NCBI GenBank assembly: GCA_025999455.1
Contig: AP024683.1
Coordinates: forward strand, 3,412,451 to 3,476,450
Reading direction: 5' to 3'
DNA from: Geminicoccaceae bacterium
Lineage (GTDB): Bacteria > Pseudomonadota > Alphaproteobacteria > Geminicoccales > Geminicoccaceae
Length of the DNA stretch: 64,000 nucleotides
This document shows, one piece after another, positions 42,341 to 53,352 of the stretch (positions are counted from its first letter, which is position 1; the number at the start of each line of letters is the position of its first letter). The translations under genes were made by a program, and so were the position numbers. The notes beneath the pieces are model-generated. The model saw nothing but the letters and a program-made list of their open reading frames with translations, searched no databases and was not told where the DNA came from.

Positions 42341-42853
42341 TCAAGCGCCCGTGTCGCCGCCCGCGTCGCGGCTGCGGCCGAACCAGAAGCGATCGGAGAG
42401 GAGCCGGCGATCGTCCTCGATCAGCCGGGCGATGCGGCGGAGCGCGCCGGCGGCGAAGCTCGGCAAGGTCCCCGGCCGGATCAGGACCAAGAGGCCACCC
42501 GTGGTCCCGACCGTCGACTCGCCGATTCCGATCCGGGGACGGGTTCCGCGATCCGTGGGGTTGCCGCCGTCGAAGGTGATCCAAGGTCCTCGGTCGGCCA
42601 CGGGATCGGCGTCGCGCGGCTCGCGGCGGGCGGCGACGAGGCCACTCGACAGGGCGCGTTTGCGCTCGCGCGGCAAAAGGTTGAACATCTGCCGGGCGCG
42701 TCGGAGGTCGGCGAGCGCGCCGCTCTTGAGCGCGCGCCGGATGGCGTGGAGGAGCAGGCTGTCGGGACCGAGCTCGCGTTCGGCTACGGGCAACAGGCCC
42801 GCGAGGAAGTTCCGCAGGCCGGCGGCCTCGCCGGGATAGCGTTCGCGTTGCAT
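42341..42853 (-). CDS. conserved hypothetical protein
   Basis: Unrecognised 170-residue cytoplasmic protein. The N-terminal half is helical and well formed (FLAGLLPVAERELGPDSLLL, RALKSGALADLRRARQMFNL, LPRERKRAL), suggesting a small helical bundle. The C-terminal half (ITFDGGNPTDRG, VGTTGGLLVLIRPGTLPSF, RIARLIEDDRRLLSDRFWF) is different in character. No catalytic motif or signal peptide. Convergent with trcR. Coding is supported by amino-acid composition and by its place alone between trcR and the amidohydrolase gene. Confidence 0.65.
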   Translation of the reverse strand: MQRERYPGEAAGLRNFLAGLLPVAERELGPDSLLLHAIRRALKSGALADLRRARQMFNLLPRERKRALSSGLVAARREPRDADPVADRGPWITFDGGNPTDRGTRPRIGIGESTVGTTGGLLVLIRPGTLPSFAAGALRRIARLIEDDRRLLSDRFWFGRSRDAGGDTGA

Positions 42854-42995
42854 CGGCTCACCCAGGCGCCTCGTCCCGTCGGCGCTCGATCTTAAAGAAT
42901 CGTTACGCTCCGGCAACGGTTCGGCGACAGCGCCCTGCATCCCCCGGGACGCAGCCCGTGTGCCGTCCGAGCCGGTGCCTCGGGGCCTCCGCCCC

Positions 42996-44168
42996 TCACC
43001 GGCGGGGCAGGAGATGTTCGACGAGCCGGACCCAATAGCTCGCGCCGAGCGGCAGGACCTCGTCGTTGAAGTCGTAGGTGGGGCTGTGGCAGACGCGCCC
43101 CTCCTCGCCACCCCCCTGCCCCATCCAGACGTAGGAGCCGGGTCGGCGCTCGAGCATGAAGGCGAAATCCTCCGCCCCCATGCAGGGCGGATGATCGGCG
43201 TCGACGTTCCGGGCACCCACGAGGTCGCCGGCCACCGCCGCGGACAAGCTCGTCTCCTCGGGGCTGTTGACGGTCGCGGGATAGCCCCGTTCGTAGGCGA
43301 GCCGGCCGGTCATCCGGTAGGCGGCGGCGATTCCCTGGACGATCTCACCCATCCGCCGCTCGATCGCATCCTGGGTCTCGCGGCGGTAGGTCCGAACGGT
43401 GCCCCAGAGCTCGGCTCGATCGGGGACGACGTTGTAGGCGTCCCCGGCGGCGATCCGCGTGACCGAGACGACCGCCTGATCGAGCGGGTCGGTCTCGCGC
43501 GAGACGAGGATCTGGAGCGCCTGCACGCAGGCCGCGGCGGCGACCACCGGGTCGCGACCCTGGTGCGGCATGGCGCCGTGGCAGCCGGCCCCTTCGAAGG
43601 TGATCGTGAAACGGTCGGCCGCCGCCATGGCGGGGCCCGTGCGCATGGCGAACCGGCCCGGCGGCAGATCGGGCCAATTGTGCAGGCCGAACACGCGCTC
43701 CATCGGGAAGCGCTCGAACAGCCCCTCCTCGATCATGGCGCGCGCCCCGGCGAACCCCTCCTCGGCCGGCTGGAAAATGACGTGGACGGTGCCGGCGAAG
43801 GCACGGGTCTCGGCCAGATGGCGGGCGGCACCCAAGAGCATGACGGTGTGGCCGTCGTGGCCACAGGCGTGCATCTTGCCCGGGACTTTCGAGGCCCAGG
43901 GCTTGCCGGTGCGCTCTTGGATCGGCAGCGCGTCCATGTCGGCCCGGAGCCCGATCGACGGGCCCGGTCCCTGTCCCCGGATGACCCCCACGACCCCGGT
44001 CTTGGCGATGCCCTCGTGGACCTCGTCGACCCCGAACTCGCGCAGCTTCTGGGCCACGAAGCGGGCGGTCTCGACTTCTTCAAAGGCGAGCTCGGGATGC
44101 TCGTGGAGATGCCGCCGCCACGCCGTCATCTCGGCGTGGAACTCGGCGATCCGGTTGACGATTGGCAA
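42996..44168 (-). CDS. M20 family amidohydrolase (hippurate hydrolase-like)
   Basis: Metal-dependent N-acyl amino acid amidohydrolase of 390 residues. Opening RRHLHEHPELAFEEVETARF, metal site MHACGHDGHTVMLLGAARHL (Cys102, His104), FQPAEEGFAGARAMIEEGLF with the catalytic Glu pair, and a dimerisation domain GAGCHGAMPHQGRDPV. TTG start with AGGAGG 6 bases upstream. It lies just downstream of livK on the same strand, so a role in trimming acylated amino acids next to amino acid uptake is possible. Confidence 0.94.
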   Translation of the reverse strand: MPIVNRIAEFHAEMTAWRRHLHEHPELAFEEVETARFVAQKLREFGVDEVHEGIAKTGVVGVIRGQGPGPSIGLRADMDALPIQERTGKPWASKVPGKMHACGHDGHTVMLLGAARHLAETRAFAGTVHVIFQPAEEGFAGARAMIEEGLFERFPMERVFGLHNWPDLPPGRFAMRTGPAMAAADRFTITFEGAGCHGAMPHQGRDPVVAAAACVQALQILVSRETDPLDQAVVSVTRIAAGDAYNVVPDRAELWGTVRTYRRETQDAIERRMGEIVQGIAAAYRMTGRLAYERGYPATVNSPEETSLSAAVAGDLVGARNVDADHPPCMGAEDFAFMLERRPGSYVWMGQGGGEEGRVCHSPTYDFNDEVLPLGASYWVRLVEHLLPRR

Positions 44169-44290
44169 CGAGCGCCTCCTCCCCCTGGTCGCCGGAACCC
44201 GCGCCGCGTGGCGGGCCCGGCGCCGTCCCTGATCTCGACCGATCGAGCGGGCCGGCCGGCGCCTGTCCGCCCCGGCCGGCCCCTTGGCCC

Positions 44291-45394
44291 TCAGCCCTTG
44301 ATCTCGGCGTACTGGCCGTTGCTCCAACGGTACATGACGTATTCGGGGTTCTTGATGTCACCCTTCTCGTCGAAGGCGAGCGGGCCGATCACCGTGTTGT
44401 AGGTCCCCTCGCGGAGGACCTTGATGAGCTTGTCGAGGTCGAGCGACTTGGCCCGCTCCGCCGCCTCGGCGAAGACCTGGAAGGCGGCGTAGGTGTAGAG
44501 CGTGTAGCCCTCGGGGTCGTAGCCCTGGGCCTTGAACTTGGCGACCACGTCCTTGGCCGCGGGGTTGGCGCGCGGGTCGGGGGCGAAGGTCATGAGCGTG
44601 CCCTCGCCCGTCGGGCCGGTGATCTGCCAATATTGCTGATCGACCAGCGCGTCGCCCGACATGATCTGGGCGTTGAAGCCCTGCTCCCGCGACTGGCGGG
44701 TGATGAGGCCGGCCTCGGTGTGGTAGCCACCGATGTAGACGAGGTCGACGCCCGCCCCCTTCATCTTGGTGATCAGGGCGGAGAAGTCCTTGTCGCCCTG
44801 ATTGTAGGCCTCGTACATGACCTCGTTGACGCCGCGCTTGTTGAGCTGCTTCTTGAACTCGTCGGCGAGGCCCTTGCCGTAGGCGGACTTGTCGTGGAGG
44901 ATCGCGATCTTGCTGCCGATCTTCTTGTCGACGACGTAATTGGCGGCGTAGATGCCCTGGACGTCGTCGCGCCCGCAGGTGCGGAAGACGTTCTTGTAGC
45001 CCTGCTCGGTGAGCTTGGGGTTGGTCGAGGCCGGGGTCATCTGCAGGATCCCCTCCTCGTTGTAGATCTTGGAAGCGGGGATCGAGCTGCCGGAGCAGAA
45101 ATGCCCGGCCATGAACTTGATCTTCTTGTTGACCATCTGGTTGGCGACCGCCACGGCCTGCTTCGGGTCGCAGGCGTCGTCGCCGATCTCGAGGACGAGC
45201 TTCTGACCGAGCACGCCGCCCTTGGCGTTGATGTCGGCGATCGCCATCTCGGCGCCGCGCTTCATCTGCTCGCCGAAGCTCGCATATTGGCCGGTCATCG
45301 GCCCGGCCGTGGCGACGATGATGTCGGCCCGGGCGGCACCGGCGAGCGCGATCGCCGCGACGGTGCCGAGCAGAAGCGAAGACAGACGGGTCAT
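44291..45394 (-). CDS. livK: branched-chain amino acid ABC transporter substrate-binding protein
   Basis: Periplasmic binding protein of 367 residues with a signal peptide (LLLGTVAAIALAGAARA) and the LivK/LivJ fold: ATAGPMTGQYASFGEQMKRG, GHFCSGSSIPASKIYNEEGI, QMTPASTNPKLTEQG, FRTCGRDDVQG (Cys pair typical of LivK), AILHDKSAYGKGLADEFK and YIGGYHTEAGLITRQSREQG. It is downstream of the membrane and ATPase genes with a 104-base gap that contains a small hairpin, so it may also have its own promoter. Confidence 0.94.
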   Translation of the reverse strand: MTRLSSLLLGTVAAIALAGAARADIIVATAGPMTGQYASFGEQMKRGAEMAIADINAKGGVLGQKLVLEIGDDACDPKQAVAVANQMVNKKIKFMAGHFCSGSSIPASKIYNEEGILQMTPASTNPKLTEQGYKNVFRTCGRDDVQGIYAANYVVDKKIGSKIAILHDKSAYGKGLADEFKKQLNKRGVNEVMYEAYNQGDKDFSALITKMKGAGVDLVYIGGYHTEAGLITRQSREQGFNAQIMSGDALVDQQYWQITGPTGEGTLMTFAPDPRANPAAKDVVAKFKAQGYDPEGYTLYTYAAFQVFAEAAERAKSLDLDKLIKVLREGTYNTVIGPLAFDEKGDIKNPEYVMYRWSNGQYAEIKG

Positions 45395-45447
45395 GAGCCC
45401 CTCCTGGTTGGGATGCGCAACCCTTCGCAGTCCCGCCGACGCATGGC

Positions 45448-45464
45448 AGGCTTGCGCGAAGCCT
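45448..45464 (-). terminator. small hairpin between the DUF6867 gene and livK
   Basis: aggctt-gcgcg-aagcct forms a perfect 6-base stem in the gap between DUF6867 and livK. There is no T-run. It may attenuate read-through from the liv permease genes or protect mRNA ends, allowing livK to be expressed at a different level. Confidence 0.35.
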
Positions 45465-45498
45465 AGTGTTCGACGAGCCCTTGGCAAGGCCGGGGCCG

Positions 45499-45867
45499 TC
45501 AGCCGCCCGACCGCCCGTCGCCCTCGATCTCGACGTAGGCGAAGGGCGAGACCCGCCGGTAGCGCCACGGATATTGGCGGACCATGCGGGCGACCAACGT
45601 CACGCGATAAGCGAGGAGGGCGATGCCGGTCAGGACCAGATAGGCGACGACGAAGCCCGGAAGCGAGAGCAGTGGCCCGTCGAACAGCGCGAAGGTCAAG
45701 AAGCGGGCGGCGAGCGCGAGGCCGAGGCAGGCCCAGAGGACTTGCCCGATCGGCCGCCAGGTGAGGGCGATCGCCCGCCCGGTGAGCCACGCCGCCCCAC
45801 CCACGAGGACGACCGTCAGGCCGATGAACACCGGGACCGGGCCGCCCAGGAGGGTCTCGAGTTCCAT
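45499..45867 (-). CDS. DUF6867 family membrane protein of the liv operon
   Basis: 122-residue membrane protein with three predicted helices (VFIGLTVVLVGGAAWLTGRA, VLWACLGLALAARFLTFALF, LPGFVVAYLVLTGIALLAYR) and a C-terminal QYPWRYRRVSPFAYVE motif. I recognise it as the small DUF6867 protein found after livF in alphaproteobacterial liv operons. Function unknown; likely an accessory to the transporter. Starts 8 bases after livF. Confidence 0.82.
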   Translation of the reverse strand: MELETLLGGPVPVFIGLTVVLVGGAAWLTGRAIALTWRPIGQVLWACLGLALAARFLTFALFDGPLLSLPGFVVAYLVLTGIALLAYRVTLVARMVRQYPWRYRRVSPFAYVEIEGDGRSGG

Positions 45868-45875
45868 GGCCCCTC

Positions 45876-46585
45876 TCAATGCCCGCCTTCGAGATAGGCG
45901 GCGCGGATCTCCGGGTCGGCCAGGAGCTCCCGGCCGGTCCCCTGCATGACGACCCGGCCGCTCGCGAGCACGTAGCCGCGATGCGCGATCTTGAGGGCTT
46001 GGTAGGCGTTCTGCTCGACGAGCAGGATCGGCAGCCCGCGCTCGCGGTTGAGCGCCACGATCGCCTCGAAGATCTGCCGGACCAGGATCGGCGCGATGCC
46101 GAGCGAGGGCTCGTCCAGAAGCAGGAGGCGCGGCCGGGCCATGAGCGCCCGACCGATGCAGAGCATCTGCTGCTCGCCGCCCGAGAGGGTCCCACCCCGT
46201 TGGTTCTGCCGCTCGCGCAGGCGCGGGAAGAGCGCGAAGACCCTCTCGACGTCCTCCTCGAAATGGGCCCCGCCGGTCGGCACCGCCCCCATCATGAGGT
46301 TCTCGAGCACCGTCATGCGTGGGAAGATCCGCCGGCCTTCGGGTGCCTGGGCGATGCCGAGTCGGACGATGTCGTAGGTCGGCAGATCCGTGATGTCGCG
46401 CCCGTCGAAGCGGATCCGGCCCGAGGCGGCGCGCGGATTGCCGCAGATCGTCATGAGGAGGGTGGATTTACCGGCGCCGTTCGCGCCGATGATCGTGACG
46501 ATCTCGCCCGCCCGCACCCGGATCGAGACGCCCTTCAAGGCCTCGATGGCGCCGTAGCGGGCGACGACGTCCTCGACCTCGAGCA

Positions 46586-46586
<1 letters not shown>
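45876..46586 (-). CDS. livF: branched-chain amino acid ABC transporter ATP-binding protein LivF
   Basis: ATPase of 236 residues: RYGAIEALKGVSIRVRAGEI, Walker A GANGAGKST, Q-loop IAQAPEGRRIFPRMTVLENL (LivF-type), signature LSGGEQQMLCIGRALM and Walker B LLLLDEPSLGIAP. Its ATG shares one base with the livG stop (TGATG), so the two are coupled. Confidence 0.95.
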
Positions 46587-48729
<2,143 letters not shown>

Positions 48730-48733
48730 GGGG

Positions 48734-49648
48734 TCAAACCTTCTCGATCTCGGGCCGGCCGAGGATCCCGGTCGGCAGGAAGATGAGCACGAGGACGAGG
48801 ATCGTGAAGGCGGCCACGTCCTTGTACTCGATCGAGAAGTAGCCGGACCAGAAAGCCTCGGCGAGGCCCAGGACGAGCCCGCCCAACATCGCCCCGGGGA
48901 TCGAGCCGATGCCGCCGAGCACCGCCGCGGTGAAGGCCTTCACCCCGGCCAAGAAGCCGATGAAGAAGTCGATGACCCCGTAATAAAGCGTCGCCATGAG
49001 CCCGGCCACGGCGGCGAGGGCGGCCCCGATCACGAAGGTCGTCGAGATCGTGCGGTCGACGTCGACCCCGCAGAGGGCGGCCATCTTGAGATCCTGCTCG
49101 CAGGCCCGCTGGGCGCGACCGAGCGGCGTCTTGGTGATGACCCAGGTGAACCCGGCCATCAGCACGAGCGTCAGCACGATGATCAGGATCTGGATCCAGG
49201 AGATCGTGACGGTGAAGCCGGTCGGGTCGGTGAAGACGAAGCCGCCGGTGACGACGGGCTGCAGCGGCTTGATCTTCGCACCTTGCGCGACCTGCACGTA
49301 GGTCTGGAGGAAGATCGACATGCCGATCGCGGAGATGAGTGGCGCCAAGCGGAACGAGCCGCGGAGCGGACGGTAGGCGATCCGCTCGACCGTCCAGCCG
49401 TAGAGCGAGGTCACGAGGATCGCCACGATCAACACGAGCAGGAGCGCGAGCGGTGCCCAGGAGATCCCGAGCATGCCCAGAAGCGTGAAGACGATGATCG
49501 AGACGAACGCCCCGATCATGTAGATTTCGCCGTGGGCGAAATTGATCATCCCGATGATCCCGTAGACCATCGAGTAGCCGATCGCGATCAGCCCGTAGAC
49601 CATGCCGAGCGCGACGCCGTTGATCAGCTGCTGGAGGAAGTAGGCCAT
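48734..49648 (-). CDS. livH: branched-chain amino acid ABC transporter permease LivH
   Basis: Permease of 304 residues starting MAYFLQQLINGVALGMVYGL, with IGMINFAHGEIYMIGAF, AYRPLRGSFRLAPLISAIG, REQDLKMAALCGVD-type loop (seen as ACEQDLKMAALCGVDVDRT) and KAFTAAVLGGIGSIPGAMLG. It is the first gene of the operon livH-livM-livG-livF-DUF6867-livK. An upstream in-frame ATG at 49666 would add six residues; the given start matches the family N-terminus. Confidence 0.95.
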   Translation of the reverse strand: MAYFLQQLINGVALGMVYGLIAIGYSMVYGIIGMINFAHGEIYMIGAFVSIIVFTLLGMLGISWAPLALLLVLIVAILVTSLYGWTVERIAYRPLRGSFRLAPLISAIGMSIFLQTYVQVAQGAKIKPLQPVVTGGFVFTDPTGFTVTISWIQILIIVLTLVLMAGFTWVITKTPLGRAQRACEQDLKMAALCGVDVDRTISTTFVIGAALAAVAGLMATLYYGVIDFFIGFLAGVKAFTAAVLGGIGSIPGAMLGGLVLGLAEAFWSGYFSIEYKDVAAFTILVLVLIFLPTGILGRPEIEKV

Positions 49649-49715
49649 CGCCCCCTGCGCATGCAAAGATAGGGCCAGCTGCGGCGCCCCGCCCCGCTCG
49701 CGACCCTCGACGCCT

Positions 49716-49733
49716 CCCCGGCGGTCGCCGGGG
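49716..49733 (-). terminator. GC hairpin between the secreted hypothetical and livH
   Basis: ccccggc-ggtc-gccgggg is a perfect 7-base stem with a 4-base loop in the 154-base gap downstream of the secreted hypothetical gene and upstream of livH. It lacks a clear T-run on the minus strand, so termination is only a possibility. Confidence 0.35.
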
Positions 49734-49802
49734 CTTTAGGGCAGACCGGTACATCGCGCAACCGAGGTTTCGCGCGGATGCATGGCTCCCGGGCCACGGG
49801 CC

Positions 49803-50408
49803 TCAGAGCCCGGCGAGCGCGCGGGCTTGCTTGAGGTCCCAGCGATTGGCGAGGTCGACCAGGGGCTCCGGCCCGGCGAGATCGGAGCCCTGCAAGAGGA
49901 TCGTGGCTTTGCCGCCGAGGTCGAGGACGAGCTGGGCCTCTTTGGTCTTCGGATCGTAGGTGGTCGTCGCCGTCTCGCGCTGGATGCGCACCCGCTTGGC
50001 GTTCGGCTGCATCGCCAGCATCTGCGGGTTCGCGAACATCTGGGCGAGGCCCTGCAACATGCCGCCGCCCGTCGAGAGTTGGGCCTCGATCCGCCCCGGT
50101 CCGTTCACCTGCCGATAGGTGCGCGAGATCTGCGTCCCGCCGAGGAACGGAACGGCCCCCCTTTTGTCACCCTCCTCGACCGTCCAGCCCTCGGCCGGTG
50201 GCGGGAAGGTCGCCCGGAACGCCTCGGCGAAGCGGCCGCGCAGGGCTTGGAGGACGAATTCGAGCTCGCCGACCGCGCCGGCGAGATCGCCCTCTTCGTA
50301 GAGCTTCTTCGCCGTGTCGAGCTGGTCGGTGATCTCGTCGCCGCGGGCCGCGCCCGGTACCGCGAGGAGCAAGGCGAGCGTAGCGAGCGTCGGAGCGAAG
50401 GCGCGCAC
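49803..50408 (-). CDS. secreted hypothetical protein
   Basis: Exported protein of 201 residues with a signal peptide (LATLALLLAVPGAARGDEI). A short helical, TPR-like start (TDQLDTAKKLYEEGDLAGAV, GELEFVLQALRGRF) is followed by a beta-rich region (SRTYRQVNGPGRIEAQLSTG, TATTTYDPKTKEAQLVLDLG). I do not recognise the family. GTG start. It sits between livH and the DppB-like gene, all on the minus strand, with separate spacing on both sides. Confidence 0.72.
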   Translation of the reverse strand: MRAFAPTLATLALLLAVPGAARGDEITDQLDTAKKLYEEGDLAGAVGELEFVLQALRGRFAEAFRATFPPPAEGWTVEEGDKRGAVPFLGGTQISRTYRQVNGPGRIEAQLSTGGGMLQGLAQMFANPQMLAMQPNAKRVRIQRETATTTYDPKTKEAQLVLDLGGKATILLQGSDLAGPEPLVDLANRWDLKQARALAGL

Positions 50409-50491
50409 GCGCGGATCTCCCGGGGCTGGGGTCGACCTCTCCGGAGCGACAGTCCGGCCGCGCGGTTCGACCTGTCAAGCCTGCCCACGGC

Positions 50492-51472
50492 TCAATGGCC
50501 GCCGCTCACCTGAACGCGCAGCCGCGGGTCGACAGCGAAATAGAGCAGGTCGACCACGAGGTTGATCGTCACGAAGAAGAATGCGACCAGGACGAGATAG
50601 GCGGCCATGATCGGGATGTCGGCGAACTGCACCGCCTGGATGAAGAGGGCCCCCATCCCCGGCCATTGGAACACGGTCTCGGTGATGATCGAAAAGGCGA
50701 TGAGCGAGCCGATCTGCAGCCCGGTGATCGTGATCACCGGTACGAGCGTGTTCTTCAAGGCGTGCCCGAAATGGATGGCGCGGTCGGTGAGCCCCCGGGC
50801 ACGGGCGAACTTGATGTAGTCGGTGCGGAGCACCTCGAGCATTTCGGCACGGACGAGGCGCATGACGAGCGTGAGCTGGTAGAACGCCAAGGTGACGGCG
50901 GGCAGAACGATCGCCTTCAAGCCGGAGGCGGTGAGCAGCCCCGTCGTCCAGAAGCCGATCCGCACGGTCTCGCCGCGCCCGAACGAAGGCAGCCAGCCGA
51001 GCGTCACGGCGAAGAGGTAGATGAGGCCGATGCCGATCACGAAGGTCGGCAAGGACACGCCCAAGAGTGAGACGGTCATGAAGAGCCGGGCGAGCCAGCC
51101 GTCCCGGTGGATGCCCGTGTAGACGCCGAGCGGGATGCCGACGAGGAGGGCCAGGAGTGCCGAGACGAAGACGAGCTCGAGCGTGGCCGGCAGCCGCTCG
51201 GCCAGGAGCTGGGCCACGGGCCGCTGCAAGCGGTAGGAGATGCCGAACTCGCCCCGGATCGCGTTGCCGACGAAGCGGGCGAATTGGACGACGAACGGGT
51301 CGTCGAGACCGAGCCGTTCGCGCAGCGCCTGGCGATCGGCCTGGCTCGCCTCCTGGCCCACCATGTTGTTGACCGGATCGCCCACGAAATTGAACAGGAG
51401 GAAGCTCACGAGCGCCACGGCCAGCATCACCGCGAAGGCTTGGCCGAGACGCTGGAGGACGTAGGCGAGCAT
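50492..51472 (-). CDS. DppB/OppB-type ABC transporter permease, orphan
   Basis: Peptide/nickel-type permease of 326 residues with six helices: MLAYVLQRLGQAFAVMLAVA, LGLDDPFVVQFARFVGNAIR, EFGISYRLQRPVAQLLAERL, and the EAA loop RTDYIKFARARGLTDRAIHF. C-terminal ETVFQWPGMGALFIQAVQFA and YFAVDPRLRV are typical. The second permease, ATPases and binding protein that normally adjoin it are all missing; its neighbours are a Uma2 gene and a secreted hypothetical. It may work with subunits encoded elsewhere or be a relic. Confidence 0.9.
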   Translation of the reverse strand: MLAYVLQRLGQAFAVMLAVALVSFLLFNFVGDPVNNMVGQEASQADRQALRERLGLDDPFVVQFARFVGNAIRGEFGISYRLQRPVAQLLAERLPATLELVFVSALLALLVGIPLGVYTGIHRDGWLARLFMTVSLLGVSLPTFVIGIGLIYLFAVTLGWLPSFGRGETVRIGFWTTGLLTASGLKAIVLPAVTLAFYQLTLVMRLVRAEMLEVLRTDYIKFARARGLTDRAIHFGHALKNTLVPVITITGLQIGSLIAFSIITETVFQWPGMGALFIQAVQFADIPIMAAYLVLVAFFFVTINLVVDLLYFAVDPRLRVQVSGGH

Positions 51473-51478
51473 CGTCCC

Positions 51479-52087
51479 TCAGGCGCTCGCGCCCGGCGCC
51501 GGATCCTGCCACTCGGGCTCGACGCCCGCCGCCGCCGGAACGTCGCGGTAGAGCTCGGCCATCGGCAAGCTGATCCCGAGCGCGTCCAGAGGAATGCCGG
51601 CGTCGCGGCCCTCGAAGCGCGTGTAGATCCAGCCCCGTTCGCCGCGGCTGAAAAGTTCCGCCACGGGCTCGTCCTGACCCAACAACAAATAATAGCGCAG
51701 GCTCCCGAGTTGCTGGTAGTTGCGCCATTTCACACCACGATCGTCTCCTTCGCTCGCCGGCGAGAGGACTTCGACGACGAGCACGGGCTCGGGCGAAAAG
51801 GTACCGTCCGGGCGACGGCAACTCACGCTCACGTCGGGCAGGTAGAAGTTGCGTCTGCCGATCCGCACGCCACGGTCCGGCCCGTGCGGCCGGCAAGGCG
51901 AGCCCTCGAGCCGCTTGCCGAGAGCGAGGATCGTGTTCACAGTGACGAAATCGTGCCCGTCGGAGGCGCCGGCCATCATGACGAGCCGGCCTTCGACGAA
52001 CTGCCAGCGCTCTCCCCGGCCCTCGGCCCAGGCGAGGAAATCCTCGACGTCGCGCAAAACGGGCGTCGCGGCGGTCGCTTCGGCCAT
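51479..52087 (-). CDS. Uma2 family (PD-(D/E)XK nuclease fold) protein
   Basis: Protein of 202 residues of the Uma2/DUF820 family, best known for large expansions in cyanobacteria. Visible core: ERWQFVEGRLVMMAGASDGH, FYLPDVSVSC with the catalytic Asp, PVLVVEVLSPASEGDDRGVK with the Glu and downstream Lys, then WRNYQQLGSLRYYLLLGQDE. The nuclease residues are intact, yet no cellular role is established for the family. It sits between the enolase-superfamily gene and the dppB-like gene, an atypical context. Confidence 0.88.
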   Translation of the reverse strand: MAEATAATPVLRDVEDFLAWAEGRGERWQFVEGRLVMMAGASDGHDFVTVNTILALGKRLEGSPCRPHGPDRGVRIGRRNFYLPDVSVSCRRPDGTFSPEPVLVVEVLSPASEGDDRGVKWRNYQQLGSLRYYLLLGQDEPVAELFSRGERGWIYTRFEGRDAGIPLDALGISLPMAELYRDVPAAAGVEPEWQDPAPGASA

Positions 52088-52155
52088 GGCACTCCTTCCG
52101 TGCCGGGATCCTAGCCTCGCCGGTCGCGGGCGGCCAGCCGACCGCGGCGACGGCG

Positions 52156-53352
52156 TCAGTCGAGCGCGAAGACGTGATGCTTGACCCGGTTCCGGGTGAT
52201 GAACTCCCAATCGTAGACGACGCCGAGCCCCGGCCCGTCCGGCACCGGCACGCAGCCGTCGGCTGGCAGATCCTCGGGCTGATCGCTGTAGCCGCAGGCG
52301 TAGACCGGCGGCACCGCGTTGCGCATGCCGGGGCCGATCAAGGCCATTTCGTAGAGGTGCGTGTTGCGGGTCGCGGCCATGACGTGGCGGTGCGCCGGCC
52401 CGCAGGCGTGGTATTGGACGTCGAGGCCGAAGGCTTCGCAGAGATGGGCGAGGCGCATCGCGCCCGTGATGCCCATGTCGTACTCCGGGTCGGCGTGGAT
52501 CATGTCGCAGCCGCCGCCCACTAGGAACGCGGCCTTGGCCTCGATCCCGCGGACGTGCTCGGAGACCAGGAGCGGCGTGGAAAGGCGCTCCCGGAGCCGC
52601 TTGTGCGCCTCGATCGAGATCGAACCGTCGCGCAGCGGGTCCTCGTACCAGAAACAGCCGACCTCGTCGCAGACCCGGCCGAGGGCGAGCGCGTCCATCC
52701 AGGTGCGGATCTCGCAAGCGGGGTCGAGCATGAGGCGGAAGCCGTCGCCGACCGCCCGCCGCACGGCCCGGAGCGTGGCACTCTCGCGGGCGAGATCACC
52801 GTCGTGCCAGCCGTGGATCTTGAAGCCGTGGAAGCCCCGGTCGCGGCACCAGCGGGCGTAATCCGCGAAGGCTTCGGGGCCGTCGAGCCCGCCGCCCGCT
52901 TCCTGGCCGTGATAGGTGCTCGCGTAGGTGGGTAGCCGATCGCGGAAGGCGCCCAGAAGACGCGCCACCGAACAGCCGAGGCGTTTGCCGGCGAGGTCCC
53001 AGAGCGCGATGTCGAGCGGCCCGTGGCCCATGTGGTCGTAGGCGCGGAGCTCGCGCTTGAGATCGTCGAAGATCCGCTCGCGTCGGTCGGGGTCGCGGCC
53101 CAGGAGATGCGGGGCGAGCATGAGGGCCTGGCCGAGCGCGGCGGGCGTGCCGACCCAGTGCGTGACGTATTCGCCGCGCGCTCCGTCGGCCGTGTCGATC
53201 GTCACGGCCCAGCGGGTGAGCGCGAGCTTGCCGCCCTTGCGGTACTCGATGTTGCCGACCCCGGGGGCACCGTGTCCGGGGAGGCCCAGATCCTCGATCT
53301 CGAAGCGGAAGACGTGGAGTTCGACCCGCTCGATCCGCGTCCGTCCCGCCAT
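52156..53352 (-). CDS. mandelate racemase/muconate lactonizing (enolase superfamily) enzyme
   Basis: Enolase-superfamily enzyme of 398 residues. The N-terminal capping domain is followed by a TIM barrel with Lys178-x-His180 (GFKIHGW), metal ligands Asp210 (MLDPACEI), Glu237 (WYEDPL) and Glu265 (LVSEHVRG), and His315 (DVQYHACGPAHRHV). The Lys and His acid/base residues point to a sugar-acid dehydratase or racemase; the substrate cannot be assigned. It is upstream of the Uma2 and dppB-like genes on one strand. Confidence 0.9.
   Translation of the reverse strand: MAGRTRIERVELHVFRFEIEDLGLPGHGAPGVGNIEYRKGGKLALTRWAVTIDTADGARGEYVTHWVGTPAALGQALMLAPHLLGRDPDRRERIFDDLKRELRAYDHMGHGPLDIALWDLAGKRLGCSVARLLGAFRDRLPTYASTYHGQEAGGGLDGPEAFADYARWCRDRGFHGFKIHGWHDGDLARESATLRAVRRAVGDGFRLMLDPACEIRTWMDALALGRVCDEVGCFWYEDPLRDGSISIEAHKRLRERLSTPLLVSEHVRGIEAKAAFLVGGGCDMIHADPEYDMGITGAMRLAHLCEAFGLDVQYHACGPAHRHVMAATRNTHLYEMALIGPGMRNAVPPVYACGYSDQPEDLPADGCVPVPDGPGLGVVYDWEFITRNRVKHHVFALD

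Noticed and set aside
49803-53352. Complete peptide ABC transporter operon
   Set aside because: Only one permease is encoded; no second permease, ATPase or binding protein occurs between the secreted hypothetical and the enolase-superfamily gene.
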